Shown here piece after piece: positions 1-16,068 of a stretch of DNA of 64,000 bases. The position numbers and the translations under genes are program-made. Each line of letters begins with the position of its first letter. Position 1 is the stretch's first letter. The stretch is from NCBI GenBank assembly GCA_016946835.1, contig JACVTC010000040.1:175001-239000 (forward strand), given 5' to 3'. This DNA is from Neocallimastix lanati (nom. inval.). Lineage: Eukaryota > Neocallimastigomycota > Neocallimastigomycetes > Neocallimastigales > Neocallimastigaceae. The notes beneath the pieces are model-generated. The model searched no databases. It was not told the DNA's origin and saw nothing but the letters and a program-made list of their open reading frames with translations.

Positions 1-257
1 AAAATCATTAAACATAAATATTCTATTCCTAAATTATTAAACTGCTTATTTTTTTATGATTAATGATTATTTTAATTACAAATTGATATATTATTCATCT
101 TTTATTATTATTATTATTATTTTTAAAAGTTTATGTATATGTGTGTTGGTTTTTGTATTTAATAATACTAAAATTAAGATAAATATTTTCACTGTATATA
201 TTATAATATAACATTCTAGGATATAGTTAAATATATTCTGTTTTATTGTTTAATTAT

Positions 258-454
258 TTAAAAAGTACTCCAAGACCAATCACTTGGAACTGACATAAGC
301 GTAGCAGGTGTAGTATCATTCCCTATAGAAATATATATATATATATAATATCATAATAATAATAATTTGATTTTAAATGAATAATATAGAATATAAAATA
401 ATATAATAATTAATTGAATATTAATTGAATAAAATAGGATTAAATTTTATAAAA

Positions 455-499
<45 letters not shown>

Positions 500-963
500 A
501 ATATATTTATTTTTTCAAATAGAAAAAAAATAAATTAAAATAAAATAGAAAAATAATTATTAATTATATATATATTAAATATTTTAATAAATGTATTTAA
601 ATCATACTTGTTGGTTGTGCCCGTATTATTGGTATATTTGCTGTAGTATTACTGCTATTAAAAGTTTTTGTAGGAACATAATTATTATATTCTATTAATA
701 ATAATAAAAAAAAAAAAATTAATATTACTGTATGATTATGTTAATTTTTTAAAAACAGTATTCAATATATTTACCTCTATTATATAAAGAACTACTAGCT
801 CTACTCTTATATCTATTATCTGATTCTCTTATTGAGGATATAAATTCTTTTTGATAAATATTGTAACATGACCTACAGACTCTTGATAAAACACCTATAT
901 AAAATATTTAAATGACAAAATATATAAATATTTATTAATATCAAAAGGAATATAATTTTATAA

Positions 964-1010
<47 letters not shown>

Positions 1011-1550
1011 TTAAATACTTCAAAATATAGAAATCATTTTTACCTTTAGAATCAATTTTACAATTTCTATCTAAACGAAAAGTATAACTTGCACATTGAT
1101 TACAAAATATTTCACCACATCTACGACAATGATGTCTTCTATTAATAAAAGTAAATGGTCTATGACAAGCTGTACATTCTGAAACCTCGGAATCAGGCTA
1201 GAATTTATATGAATTAAAATAATAATAATAAAATATTGAATTAAAACAAAATTTAAATATTAATTAAATATTAATTTAATATTATTTTTTTAATATAAAA
1301 TTTAATGGAATATGTATATTTTAAATCATTAAACCTCCAAATTTTTGAATACATAATTTATTACCTTCCAGTGTTTTCTAGTTGGAGGACCTAAAGCCTC
1401 AGAAGAATCTGAAAGTAATAATAAATTACCCTTCTGTGAATTATTACTTTCCTTTCCATCTTCAGTAAATTTATTTTGAGTTTGTATAAAAGTATAATCA
1501 ATTATGTCATTATTATGTTCATTTCTTCTTGATAATCTATCAAAGAACAT
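258..1550 (-). CDS. FYVE zinc-finger protein, Pib2-like C-terminal tail
   Basis: Predicted PI3P-binding endosomal/vacuolar protein of 202 aa. Exons on the minus strand: 1550-1365, 1197-1044, 894-775, 691-608, 322-258. The start is the ATG at 1550. The FYVE finger spans about residues 61-115. The WxxD signature (WKPD) is split exactly by intron 1. It is followed by CTAC, the basic RRHHCRRCG motif at residues 82-90, then CNQC and CRSC, so all eight zinc ligands are present. The last exon is short and joins in phase through an AGTATG donor; it gives an acidic/aromatic ending, DWSWSTF. Without that exon the frame stops at 597-599, giving a 184-aa form. FYVE fingers bind PI3P. The ending resembles the tail motif of yeast Pib2, which activates TORC1; this part is from memory and uncertain. 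Unlike Pib2, the protein lacks a long N-terminal region. Confidence 0.85.
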
Positions 1551-3780
<2,230 letters not shown>

Positions 3781-3789
3781 GTGATGTAT

Positions 3790-5133
3790 ACTATATGTAG
3801 TAACAAGGTCACTATTTAAATCTAAAATAATAAAACAAAGAAGTAACAACATCTTTAAAATAGATAGTGCGGTGTCCACTAAACTCTCCCCTTGAAAAAT
3901 ACAGAAAGATTCTCATTAAGAGAATTACACTCTAAAAATTCTATGAGCCGAACTAGACTATTAGTATTTGGGCCCCACAACATATCTGGAACAGAAGACC
4001 CCTATGAATCTTTTAAGAGTGGTTCACTTATATGTCTATGTTCCCCAGTGTAAAAATTATAGCTCATCTAATGTTGAAATTCCACAAAGAAGGAAAATGT
4101 AAATATATTTCATGGATAGTCTTTCAGATAATTGTCAAAAACTCTGTTACTACTGATATCCATAGTATGGTAGTATTTGAAACCAGATCTTAATCTTAAA
4201 ATCCAGTTAAAACCTAAATTAAATTGGGGATATTCAAGGCTGAGCTTGAATAATTTTCTTGTTTCAATATTATTGTATTTATCATAATTTGTACCTTTAA
4301 TTCCTTGACGTTTATCATTATTTGACTAATAGAATTTAATTACCTCTTTATATTTTTTCTTAATATTTTCATCTTTAATTTTTTTTATAGAAAGAATGTT
4401 CTTTTTTTTTTTTTTTTTTTAAATACTTGAGAAAGGGTCAATACATCATAATAAACTAGTTATATGAGATTAAACTTTGTTTGTATTAGTCATGTTTGAA
4501 TTTAAAAGTGGAATAAAATATAAAGCTTTGCTAATAATATAGGATTGAATAATATATCTCTTAAAAGGTAAAGGAATCAACCATATTGATTAAGAAACTG
4601 GGGAATGAGTATAAAGACATCTAAACTTTAGATTCCATAAAGGCAATAATAGGTTTTGAGTGAAAGATCGTTACTGAAAAGGAATACCTAAATATGAATC
4701 ATTAGATTCTTTGGGAATGGAATACATCCCAAGATAAAACGAAGGATCTTCATAATCATGGTAATTGACAAAATTTAAAGACTTAGTAATCATGGCAGCA
4801 CATTTATTGATATTGAAGAACATTTCATTTTTTTTTTTTTTTTTTTGGCCCAGTTAAATACATGATGAAAGAAAAGTCTTCATTTTAGTTCATTAGGTGC
4901 AATTAGTACAATATCGTTTGCAAAGAAAGCATCATTATATTTTTTTTTTATTTCCAATATTCATATCATATTTATTACAATTTTCTAAAAATATCATTTT
5001 TATAAACAAATTTAATAATGAAGAAGATAGTAGACAACCTTGTCGAACTCCTAGATTAAAAGGGAATGCATCTCAGATAACATGTTTAGGTAATGAGCTC
5101 TTACTTTTGAGAAGATAAAGTTTTTTGAAATAT

Positions 5134-5166
<33 letters not shown>

Positions 5167-5290
5167 TTATTACGTATACCAAGATGAAATAATTTAGTTA
5201 AGAATGTTATTAAAGCTGGGGAACAGAGTCATAGGTCTTTTTAAGATCGAGAAAGGTTACATTATTAATTATAATTTTTTTTTCTTGATA
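3790..5290 (-). pseudogene. Non-LTR (LINE) retrotransposon relic, reverse transcriptase
   Basis: Decayed LINE on the minus strand. Reading down from about 5270, conceptual translation in shifting frames gives RT landmarks in the right order: FLDLKKTYDSVP (motif A), LITFLTKLFHLGI, GVRQGCLLSSSLLNLFI (about 5060-5000), FANDIVLIAPN (motif C, about 4920, the second Asp of FADD replaced by Asn), then NINKCAAM and SYLGIPF (about 4830-4690). The C-terminal part towards 3890 still shows WGPNTNSLVRLIEFLECNSL. Poly(A)/poly(T) tracts interrupt the frame at about 5140-5165, 4830-4846 and 4403-4420, together with frameshifts and stops. No intact ORF, 5' end or poly(A)-tail boundary could be set. Confidence 0.8.
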
Positions 5291-5652
5291 AAAAAAAAAT
5301 TATAAATATTATAAATAATAAAATAATTTAAAAAAAAAATGTGGAATAATTAAAACCTATAAATATTAATAATATTATAATATTTATTCAATTGTAATAC
5401 ATGTATATTTTTATTTTTTTATTTTTTTATTTTTTTTTCATTTTATTTTTTATTTTTTTATTTTTTTTTTTATTGATATAGATACATATTATACATACAT
5501 AGTTTATTTATTTATTTATATGTTATTAACACTAATTAATAATTTTTTTTTTTTTTTTTTTTTTTTTTATTATTTTTATTTTTATTTTTAATATTTATAT
5601 ATATATATATATATTTGTGTTTATTTTATTATTATTATTTGTTTATGTTTAT

Positions 5653-5686
<34 letters not shown>

Positions 5687-5769
5687 TTTTAATTTTTAAA
5701 TAAATTGTATTTTATTCATGCCACATAACATATAACAATTTTAATTATTTGTTTAAATGATTAATTATC

Positions 5770-5817
<48 letters not shown>

Positions 5818-6362
5818 CTTTCTTTCTTTCTCTCTCACTCTCTCTTATTTTTTCATCTTAATAAAATTTTATAATTAAAAAAAAAAAAAAATAATAATAA
5901 TAATAATGATAAAGTAATAATCTTAAAATTTTATTAAAAAAATAAATAAAAATAAAATAAAATAAAATTAATAATAATTATAACTTTTTTTTTTTTTTTT
6001 TAAAGTAAAAAAAAAAAAATAATAATAATAAATTTTAAAATATTTAATCACTAATGTTATGATGTTATTATATTATTACATTTAATAATATAAAAGGTTT
6101 TAATAAAAAAAAAATAAAAATAAAAAAAAAAAAAAAAAAATGAAAAATGAAAAGAAAAAAAAAATGGTAAAGTAAAAATTGAATAAAAAAAAAAATAATT
6201 AAGAGAAAGTAATTTTAAATAGATAAAAAAAAAATGTTATTATTGTTAATATTAAAAGAAAATTTCCTTTTTGTTAAAAATTTTAAAAATTTTATAAAAA
6301 AAAAAAAAAAAAGTTTTGAATATTTTTGATATAATTAATTTAAACATATTTATAAATTAAAA
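5291..6362. other. Intergenic, homopolymer-rich
   Basis: Only runs of T or A (several over 25 nt), a short CTTT/CTCT pyrimidine stretch at 5816-5846 and AAT microsatellites are seen. No coding signal was found. It separates the LINE relic from the 3' end of PAT1. Confidence 0.7.
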
Positions 6363-7998
6363 TTATACAGATGATTCTAACTCTATCTGAGAAGCATCAA
6401 TTCCTAATGCATGTAAAAATAAATTAACATTAACTAGTCCTTGTTCATTATCAACATCCTTTATGGTTTCAAAGACCTTTTCTCTGTTTTAATATATATA
6501 TAATATAGAAATTAATTAAATAAAAATTATATTAGTAATATATATATTGATTATTATTATTTATATATAAAACAAATATGTAATAAAAAAAAATAATAAC
6601 AATATATAAATATATATTTGAAGAACAAAAAAAAAAAAAAAATGTATATATATAATATAAAATATATATATATATATATATATATATGAAAATACAAATA
6701 AAAAAATAATAGTTAATAATTAATATTTAAATTTACCTAACTTCCATGACTAATGATTTTTGATATTCAATGGATTGAGCACTAATAGCAATAGCTGCTA
6801 AGAATTGCCATACACATACATCATCTTGATCTGATCCATTTTCTGGGAATAATGATACAAAATTATTTCTTAAAAGGTTAAATAAATGATCATATAATCC
6901 AGACCTATACCATTAATTTAAATTTATATATATATATATATATTTATTAGTTAAAAAATATATTAGTAATAGTGGTAATAATATTATTTTAATAAAATTA
7001 ATTATAAATTATAAATAATTTTAATTTATTTTAATAAAAATAAAAATATATATATATATTTTATAATACCATTGTTGTAAATCATTTTGAATATTTGGTG
7101 CAATAACTGGTTCACTATTTATATCTTGTCTTAAAATTTCAGCTCTACTTAAGAAAACAGTTAAAATAGCTAAAGCAACTTTACATTTTCCCATCCAAAC
7201 CATACTATAACACCTTAATAATATATCAAAACATCCATTAATAACACATAATGGCATTTCAGATAAGAAATTTACTAATGGTGGTACAACACTATTTATA
7301 AATAAATCAACCTAATTAATAAGAATTATTAATATATATATATATATTAAGAAAAAAAAATTAAGAATGATGATTATTTTATACTAATAAGCAAAGAAAA
7401 AAAAAAAATTATTATTATAAAAATAAATATATATCATTAAATAAAGAAAACAAGGCGATAGATGTGACATAATGTAATTTATCTTACTTCAACAGGATCA
7501 GCATTTTCAGAACAAACATCTAATTTATTTAAACGAAGTAATAAAAGATTTAAAAATGCTAATGATTGTTCCTTTGAAAGGAAATGTAAAACACGAGGAA
7601 TAACCTTTTTACCTTTAGAATAAGATAAAAATTGAACAAATGGATGTGGTTTACTGCAATTTTTTTTTTTTTTTTTTTTTTAATTAAAAATTTAATATGA
7701 TAAATAATTAAATATTAAAAATATTTATTATATTATATTATATTATATTATATTATATTATATTATATTATATTATATTATATTATATTATATTATATTA
7801 TATTATATTATATTATATTATATTTAATGATTGTTTATAAAAATATAAATACTTACTCTAATGGTATTTCATCTTTAATTTTTAATTCATTCCATATTTT
7901 ATTAATAAGGTCTTCCTTTTCTTTTTTTCTATTTTAAAAATATATGAATAATAAATAAATTTTTTAATTTATTTTATTTAAATATATATATATATATA

Positions 7999-8069
<71 letters not shown>

Positions 8070-8368
8070 TAATGATATTTACTCTTCTTCGGTTTCTTCT
8101 TCATTTTCTTCATTATCTGAATTCTGTTCTTTATTTAATTTCTTTTGTCTTTCTTTTTGTTCTAATTTCAATATATAGGTATAAACATTTTCTATCGAAG
8201 CTAATGTTCTATAATGTGATAAACGAGTGGTTTGTGATTGTTGTGTAGTACTACTTGTAGTTTTCTTTGACTTTAATTAATTTTTAAAAATAAATATTAA
8301 ATTAATGATGATAAAAACCAATTTATTGATATAACAAAAACATTATAAAATTCAATAAATTTATTAAA

Positions 8369-8406
<38 letters not shown>

Positions 8407-9166
8407 ATAATAATAATAATAATATTACTAAAAATAATAATAGTAACTATAATACCTACAGTATCTTTATCTTTATTAACTTCTAACAATTGCTTTGGAT
8501 TACGAACAGAATTTAAAGCAATTTTCCCTAAAGCACCTTCCAATGATACTAAAATAATTTAATAATAATAATAATAAAAAAAAAAAAAAAAAATTAAAAT
8601 ATAAATAAAATATTTATATTAATATTAATTATTTTATTAATTAAATGAAATCATTTCAATATAATTCAAATTAAAATATATGATTATTTAATTCCATAAC
8701 AATAAAAATATTTACTCAAAAATAAAGAATAAAAGTAAACATAAAAGTAAAAATAAAAAAAATAAAAAAATAAAAATAAAAAAAAAAAATTACATTGATT
8801 ATTCTTTGGTTTTTGTTTTCTTCCATCAATAAGATGTTGAACTTGTTGTTGCATTTGAGAAGATAAATTACCTCCTTTTCCTTGTTTCATTAAATACGTT
8901 TGTTGCCAATTAAGCTTTGATTCTCCTTGTTTTTCATTATTTTTTTTTTCAGTAAACATTTGATAATAAAAATCATCAGAATATGGATCATCTGTAATTA
9001 ATTGGGAAAGTTGTATTTTTGCAATTAATTCTTTTTCTTTTCTTGTCATAAGACCACTATATTCATCCTTTTTTTTTTTAAATAATAATAATATATTCAT
9101 TTTTAATAATATTCAACGTTAATAATTTTAATTATATATAATTATTTCAAAATAATAAATAAATAA

Positions 9167-9213
<47 letters not shown>

Positions 9214-10406
9214 ATATTAAATTAAATTTAATAAATGAATAGATTTTGAAAATTAATTTACCTCTTTTTTTTCAAAATCATTTGAATTACGTTGATCACG
9301 ATTTTTTTGATAATAATAATTATTATTATTATTTTGGTATTGCTTATTATATCTATTGTTATTATAATTTTGTTTTTGATTTGGAATACGATTTTGGAAT
9401 TGTTGATTACTATCTTGGCTTAAGGATTTTTGTTGCTGAAAAGGTTTCTGTTGAAAAGGTTGTTGTTGTTGTAATTGTTGAAGTTGCTGTTGCTGTTGCT
9501 GTTGAAGTTGTTGTTGTTGTTGTTGTTGAAGTTGTTGTTGTTGAAGTTGTTGTTGTTGTTGTTGTTGAAGTTGTTGTTGTTGAAATTGTTGTTGTTGAAG
9601 TTGTTGTTGTTGAAATTGTTGTTGTTGAAGTTGTTGTTGTTGTTGAAATTGTTGTTGTTGAAGTTGTTGCTGCTGAAGTTGTTGTTGTTGTTGAAGTTGT
9701 AATTGATGCTGTTGTTGTTGTAATGTAAGAAATGCTTGTAAATTCATATTATCATTAGCATTTGAAAAAGTAAGTGGCATTTGTTTAGGATTTGTTTGAT
9801 TTTGCATATTATTTGAATGTGATTGAGCCCTAAATGAAGCCTCTAAATCCTCAAGATTTAATACACGATGTTGATCAATCTTCGTTGGTTGTGATACCTG
9901 TTGATGTTGTTGTTCGATTTCATTAACAAATCTCATTTGCTGTAATTGTTGTTGAAGCTGTTGAATTTTTTGTTGTTGAAGTTGTTGTTGTAATTGTTGC
10001 ATTTGTTGATATTGTAATTGTTGTTGTTGTAATTGTTTTTGAAGCTGTTGTTGTTGCAATTGATTTTGAAGTTGTTGATACTTTTGCTGACTTATTTGCT
10101 GTTGAAGTTGTTGAAATTGTTGTTGGGGTGTCAATTGGTTAGGATCAATTCCCATTTTTGGCGAATTTAAATAATTTTCTATTTGCATATTTTGTTGCAT
10201 TTGAAGAGGTGAAAAATTAGGCATATGATTTTGTAATAACATCTTTGATTCAATTTGAGATAATGATATGTTTTTGTATTTATCATAATCGAATGGACTA
10301 CTTATGTTTTCATCATTTTTAATTTTATCTTTTAAATTAATAAAAATTTTAATTTAATACTTATTAGATATATATTTTTAAATATAACATAGTATAATTG
10401 TTAAAT

Positions 10407-10461
<55 letters not shown>

Positions 10462-11250
10462 TATATATATATATAATACCAGTAAAATTCTTATTCCCTG
10501 AATTATACTGATTCCAAATCTAATATTTCGAAATTAAAAAAATAAAAATAAAAAATAAAAAAAGAAGTACATTGTTATATAAAGAATATATATTCATTTA
10601 ATATAAATTTAAATATATTATAATAATATCTTTTTATAAAAATGTATAAATTATAAATATATATATATATATAATTTACCCTCTCATTCAACATATCAGA
10701 TGAAGTTTTATTAATATTACTTTCTTGTCTTCCAAAAGGTTGTTCTTTATCAATAGAACTCATTGAATTATTGAATGAATTTGAACCATTTAATTGTTTG
10801 TTACCTAAATTTTGCCCTTTCATATTTATATAAATTAATAATTTAAAATTACTATTTTAGAAGATATTTCAAATTTTTTTTTTTTTTATTTTTTAATATT
10901 TACCTTGAATTTGTTTTTCGAAAAATGAATTTCCTGCTGTAAAATCAAAATTTCTATCTATGATATTTTATAAACATTAAATTTATTGAATAATTTGAAT
11001 ATTTTATATTTCAATATATATTTATACATATATAACATTTATAAAAATTATTATATTAATAAATACCGATTTTATCAACATCAGCCGAAGCTCCGAAAGT
11101 TTCATTATTTAATTCTTCATCATCATCTAAAATTGGATTTTCTTTTAATCCAAAAGTCTCTAAATCTTGTTCCACATTACTTTTCGCCTCTTTAGATAGC
11201 TCCGTTTTATCTAGTGGAGGAAGAGACGTATCAAAACCAAAAAATGACAT
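6363..11250 (-). CDS. PAT1: PAT1 mRNA-decapping activator
   Basis: Deadenylation-dependent decapping activator of cytoplasmic P-bodies, 929 aa from 13 exons: 11250-11067, 10957-10904, 10804-10680, 10519-10480, 10328-9262, 9067-8794, 8548-8460, 8270-8083, 7928-7857, 7653-7488, 7311-7070, 6904-6737, 6483-6363. The start MSFFGF and the following LNNETFG and NFDF motifs match the conserved Pat1 N-terminus that binds the Dhh1/DDX6 helicase. A TTG two codons upstream was not used. Residues about 134-490 are a glutamine-rich low-complexity region encoded by one 1067-bp exon. EYSGLMTRKEKE..IQLSQL and DPYSDDFYYQ (about 491-530) are the Pat1 core. LEGALGKIALNSVRNPKQLL and SKGKKVIPRVL begin the alpha-superhelical Pat-C domain, which binds Lsm1-7 and Dcp2. 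The acceptor of exon 6 follows an A-tract, so its exact position is the least certain. Intron 9 carries an ATATT array and intron 8 a TTA array. Confidence 0.93.
7724..7825. repeat. (ATATT)n pentanucleotide array in a PAT1 intron
   Basis: About 20 near-perfect copies of TATTA/ATATT lie wholly within the intron between exons 9 and 10 of PAT1. A TTA trinucleotide array at about 7999-8067 sits in the preceding intron. Confidence 0.9.
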
Positions 11251-12039
11251 TTCCAATAATAACTAAATTAATAAACATTAATAGATTTATAAAATATACG
11301 CATAAAATTAATATTTCAGTTGTTTCATAAAATTAAATTTGTTATTTAAAAAATATTATATATTATACATATTTATATATGCAATTTTATAATATATATA
11401 TATATTCCAAATGTATATATTTCCCAATAATCCTATCTTTTAATTTATAAACTACTTTAAATTTTTTTTTTCCAATAATAATTTAAGTAAATAATAAACT
11501 TAAGTTTTAATATGTATATAATAATTATATAAAATTAATATTTTATATGTTTCATAAGATAAAATTTAAAATTTAAAAATATTATATATATATATATATA
11601 TTCCTATCAATTGGATTATTGATGTTAAAATTAATCCACAAAATTTTTTTATGATCAAGTAATAATTCAAATGTCAACATTATTTATATAATATATAATT
11701 CTTATTATAATACTTTTAATAATTTTACTAAACAATAAATAACAAAATTATTTGTATATGTATTTGTATAAAATGAGAAAAATCAATATTATTCCAAAAT
11801 TATTTCTGAAAAATGAAAACAATTAAAGTTTTATATTAAAAAATAATTGTTTTAATTAATAATTTATTGTCATTAACAAATGATAAATGTTGGATCCATT
11901 ATTAGTAAATTATTATAAATTCATATTTAATAAATGATTGAATTTTTTGAATAAAATATACATTTCAAATATATAATTTTTATTTACAATGTGTTTGGTA
12001 TAGTTCTGTTTATATAATTATTCTTAAATATTCTTATAA

Positions 12040-12077
<38 letters not shown>

Positions 12078-12261
12078 ATTTTTTTGTTCTCTTTGTCCAA
12101 TGAATAATTCACATCAACTTGATTTTAATTTTTTTAACATAAATTATTTATTAAATAATTAATTATATATAAAATAATGAAACTTTACTTTTTAATTATT
12201 ATAATATCACAATTGATTTCTTTTTTTTTAAAAAAAATATATATATATTATATATATTTTT

Positions 12262-12815
12262 TATTCTTATTTTATTTTATTTTATTTTATTTTATTTTAT
12301 TTTATTTTATTTTATTTTATTTTATTTTATTTTATTTTATTTTATTTTATTTTATTTTATTTTATTTTATTTTATTTTATTTTATTTTATTTTATTTTAT
12401 TTTATATTATTTTATATTATTTTATTTTATTTTATTTTATTTTATTTTATTTTATTTTATTTTATTTTATTTTATTTTATTTTATTTTATTTTATTTTAT
12501 TAAATCTGTACTTATATTTATATTTCTACTATTTATTTTATTTTATTTTATTTTATTAAATCTGTACTTTATATTCATATTTCTACTATTTATTTTTTTT
12601 TTATTTTATTTTATTTTATTTTATTTTATTTTATTTTATTAAATCTGTACTTATATTTATATTTCTACTATTTATTTTATTTTATTTTATTTTATTTTAT
12701 TTTATTTTATTTTATTTTATTTTATTTTATTTTATTTTATTTTATTTTATTTTATTTTATTTTATTTTATTTTATTTTATTTTATTTTATTTTATTTTAT
12801 TTTATTTTATTTTTA
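12262..12815. repeat. TTTTA arrays with interspersed unique block (composite minisatellite)
   Basis: Long TTTTA pentanucleotide tracts are interrupted three times (starting about 12501, 12557 and 12640) by a conserved block of about 35 bp beginning aaatctgtactt and ending ttctactattta. The second copy has small differences (ctttatattcat). The reverse complement of this whole arrangement recurs as a regular 56-bp tandem at 39480-39800. Confidence 0.9.
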
Positions 12816-13825
12816 TTAATACTTAACATAATTTATTTATTTACTTATAATATTTTAATATATATTAATTATATATATATTTTAATATCCTAGTGTACAA
12901 ATAAAAATATAATAAATTATAGTTTTTATTAAAATAAAAATCATTCTTATGCAATATACTTAATCTGAATAATATCAATTAATCGTCTTTCATACTATTT
13001 ATGAAGTTAATACAAAAAAAATAAATTTATCTTTTTATAATTAGATAATAAGATTAAATTTATAATATTTAATATTGATATATATATGATTTTTATAAAT
13101 TATTAAATTTATACTATTGCAAAAAAAAAATATATATATATATATATAAAAAAGCTATGTTTATATGTATAAAATATTTTTATTATATTATTAAAAGATA
13201 TGTATAAAATATTTTTATTATATTATTAAAGATATTAATGAATAGATTTATATAATTTTTTAATAGCAACAATATTCACTATTTCTCTTCAAAAAATGAG
13301 TATTATTCTTATTTTATTTAATATTAATCACACTAAATGTGTAAAAGAAGAATTATATTAAATTAACTTTAATAGGATAAATCCATAATTTATATATCAT
13401 GGATATTAAAGTTTATTTAATATATAAAAAAAGAAATTATTATTACTATTTCAATTTTATTTGTATTAATTCTATATTATATAATATTAAAGCATTAAGT
13501 TATCTGAAAAAAATAACCATGAAGTAACTTTTTTTTTTATTATTTGTTTTAATAATTTTTATATACTTTCATCAAATCAAGTATTTTTATTAATAAAAAA
13601 AATTGTAATATTTATTATTTTTATTATTAATATTATTAATATATTCAATTGAGATGTAATTATAATTATTGCTATTGAAAAGAATTATTTTTTAGATATT
13701 TAGAAAATAAAACCTGTTATAATAACCATTTATTAAATGAAAAAAATTTTTTTTTTTTTTTTTACATCTTTTACATTATACTTATTATTTTAGAAAGAAT
13801 TTGACAACTCTATTAACTATCAATT

Positions 13826-13876
<51 letters not shown>

Positions 13877-14326
13877 ATAATATATTTATTAATAATATAA
13901 TTTATCATAGTAATTCTTTAAAAAAAATTTAATATTAATATATTAATAGTAGATTTTATAATTAATAATAAATATTTAACAAATTTAAAATATAATACAT
14001 ATTACTCATATTACTACTGTTTAAAATGAAAAAAAATAAATTTACAGCAGAATAAAAGTAATAATAGTAATTAAGAATTTTTATATAAAAAAGGATTGCT
14101 ACTGCTGATTAATTAAATACATTTAAATTTATTATTTTTTAAATTTTTACTTTTATATAGTATGTAAACCATAATTTATATTTAATTTTTATTAACTAAT
14201 TAATGAGTTTTTTATATATTAATATTTGAAATTTTAAGAATGATTGTTATTGTTTATAATTTTGTAAATTATTATATTTGTATTTTTTAATATCAATAAA
14301 ATACAAAAAAAAAAAAAAAAAGACTA

Positions 14327-14436
14327 TTATTTATAATATGATTTTTATTATTTCTTAAATATGTAATATAATAAAATTTACATTTTATTATATTACATAT
14401 TTAAGAAATAATAAAAATCATAATATATAAATAATA
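14327..14436. repeat. Long near-perfect palindrome, about 53-bp arms
   Basis: Two inverted arms of about 53-55 nt surround a 4-nt loop (ttac, about 14379-14382). Pairing is perfect over the inner 40 bp or so; one 2-nt insertion lies near the outer end of the right arm. The DNA could extrude a cruciform and a transcript would form one long hairpin. No terminal motif or convincing target duplication was found, so assignment as a MITE is not supported. Confidence 0.85.
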
Positions 14437-14943
14437 GAAAATTATATATATTGAACCAAAATATTTTATATATAATTTATAATCTTTTTTCCATAGTTTA
14501 TATATATATATATTTGAAATATTAATATAATTATTAATAATTGATTTATTTTTATATAAATTGTAATATATATAAATAATACGACATATTCCAATATATT
14601 CCAATATATTTTAAATTTATTAATATATTAAATATTAACGAGAATATTATAAAAATTAAAAAAAATAAAATAAAATAAGCATTATTGTTATAAAAATAAA
14701 ATAATTTTACTTTTTTAATTTTTTTTCTTTTTAAGATATTTTATTAAATAATCATATATTTTTATTATAAGAGTATTCATTAAATATTTAATATTTATTT
14801 AAAAAAAAAATCTAATATTTATACATATATAAATAAAAAAAAACGATCTGAAGATACAGTATTAATATTAATAAAATATTGAAATTTTTATTTAAACCAA
14901 AAATATAAGAATTATTTTCAAAAATATATATTATTTCCTTTCT

Positions 14944-14978
<35 letters not shown>

Positions 14979-16068
14979 TGTTTCCATTCAATTATTTGAA
15001 AAGTAATAGTTATATTTTAAGTTATTTTAAATAAGATTTTTACAAAAATATAATTTTTTAAAGGTAATATTAACATATTTATATAATAAATTATTAAATT
15101 TTCATTGTATAATATTTTATAATATATAATATTTATAAAAAAAAAAAAAGTAGAAAGTTAAAAGAAATTTGTAATTTTTAAATAAATAATATAGAAAAAA
15201 AAAATAAAAAATAAAAAAATAAAAAAATAAGAAAAAAAAGAAATGAAATGAAATGAAAAAGAATAAGAATAAAATAACTAACAATAAAATTGCAAAATAA
15301 AAATGAATTTATTTAAAAGCAATTAAATTAAATTTATTTATAATACAAATTATTAATAAAATAAAAATTTATTATTAAATATTCAATTAATTTTATTTTT
15401 TTGTATTTGAGAAAAAATACAATAAAAATTTTTAATATATAATCATAAATTTGATAGTAAAAATATTATAATATTATGAATATGAATTTCTATGTTGCTA
15501 ATATATAAACAACATTTAATTAATATATATGTGTGTTTTAACATATTTGGAATAAACAATACTCATTTAATATTAAAATTAAAATTAAAATAAATCAAAA
15601 GAAATAGAACAAAAAGAAAAATACAAATATATAAAATATATTTTTTTTTAGTATTATGTAATATTTAATAATAAAAATTAAAAGAAAAAAAATTCATCGT
15701 AATTTATTTTATTAATAAATAAAAAAGTAATTTGGAAAATTCAAATGAATTTCAAGAAATACTATTTTTAGATAAATTAAAAATAAAAATAATGAAAAGT
15801 AAAAATCATTTAGTATTCAATAAGTTTAATTTAAATCTAAAACTATTCAAGAATACTCGAATTTAATAATAATTAGGATAATATTAAACAATATTTTTTA
15901 CTATTTATTTTATTAAAATTTTTGAAAATAATAAGTATTTTAATTGAAAGTTATTATTATTACTATTCTTTTAGTAATGTGTTCTAATAATAAATAAGAA
16001 AGTACTAATTTATATGTTTATTTTATTTAAATGTATTTTTTAGAATTTGTAAATAAGAAAATAATAAA

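Larger units (their letters stand above)
11251..16068. other. 4.8-kb gene-free AT-rich spacer
   Basis: No exon-like segment was recognised on either strand. It sits between the divergently oriented 5' ends of PAT1 (-) and the PHD-finger gene (+), so it must contain both promoters, but no promoter element could be assigned. It contains TTTTA arrays with embedded 35-bp unique blocks (12260-12815), a TTA array (12042-12075) and a long palindrome (14327-14436), each listed separately. Confidence 0.65.

Noticed and set aside
9246-9728. Plus-strand frames rich in Val or Leu
   Set aside because: Antisense of the CAA/CAG-type glutamine repeats of PAT1.
12177-12503. Plus-strand frame of repeated FILFY
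   Set aside because: Translation of the TTTTA array; the same applies to the minus-strand frame at 39248-40015.
14401-14604. 67-aa minus-strand Ile/Tyr-rich frame
   Set aside because: Overlaps the palindrome and is purely AT-driven.
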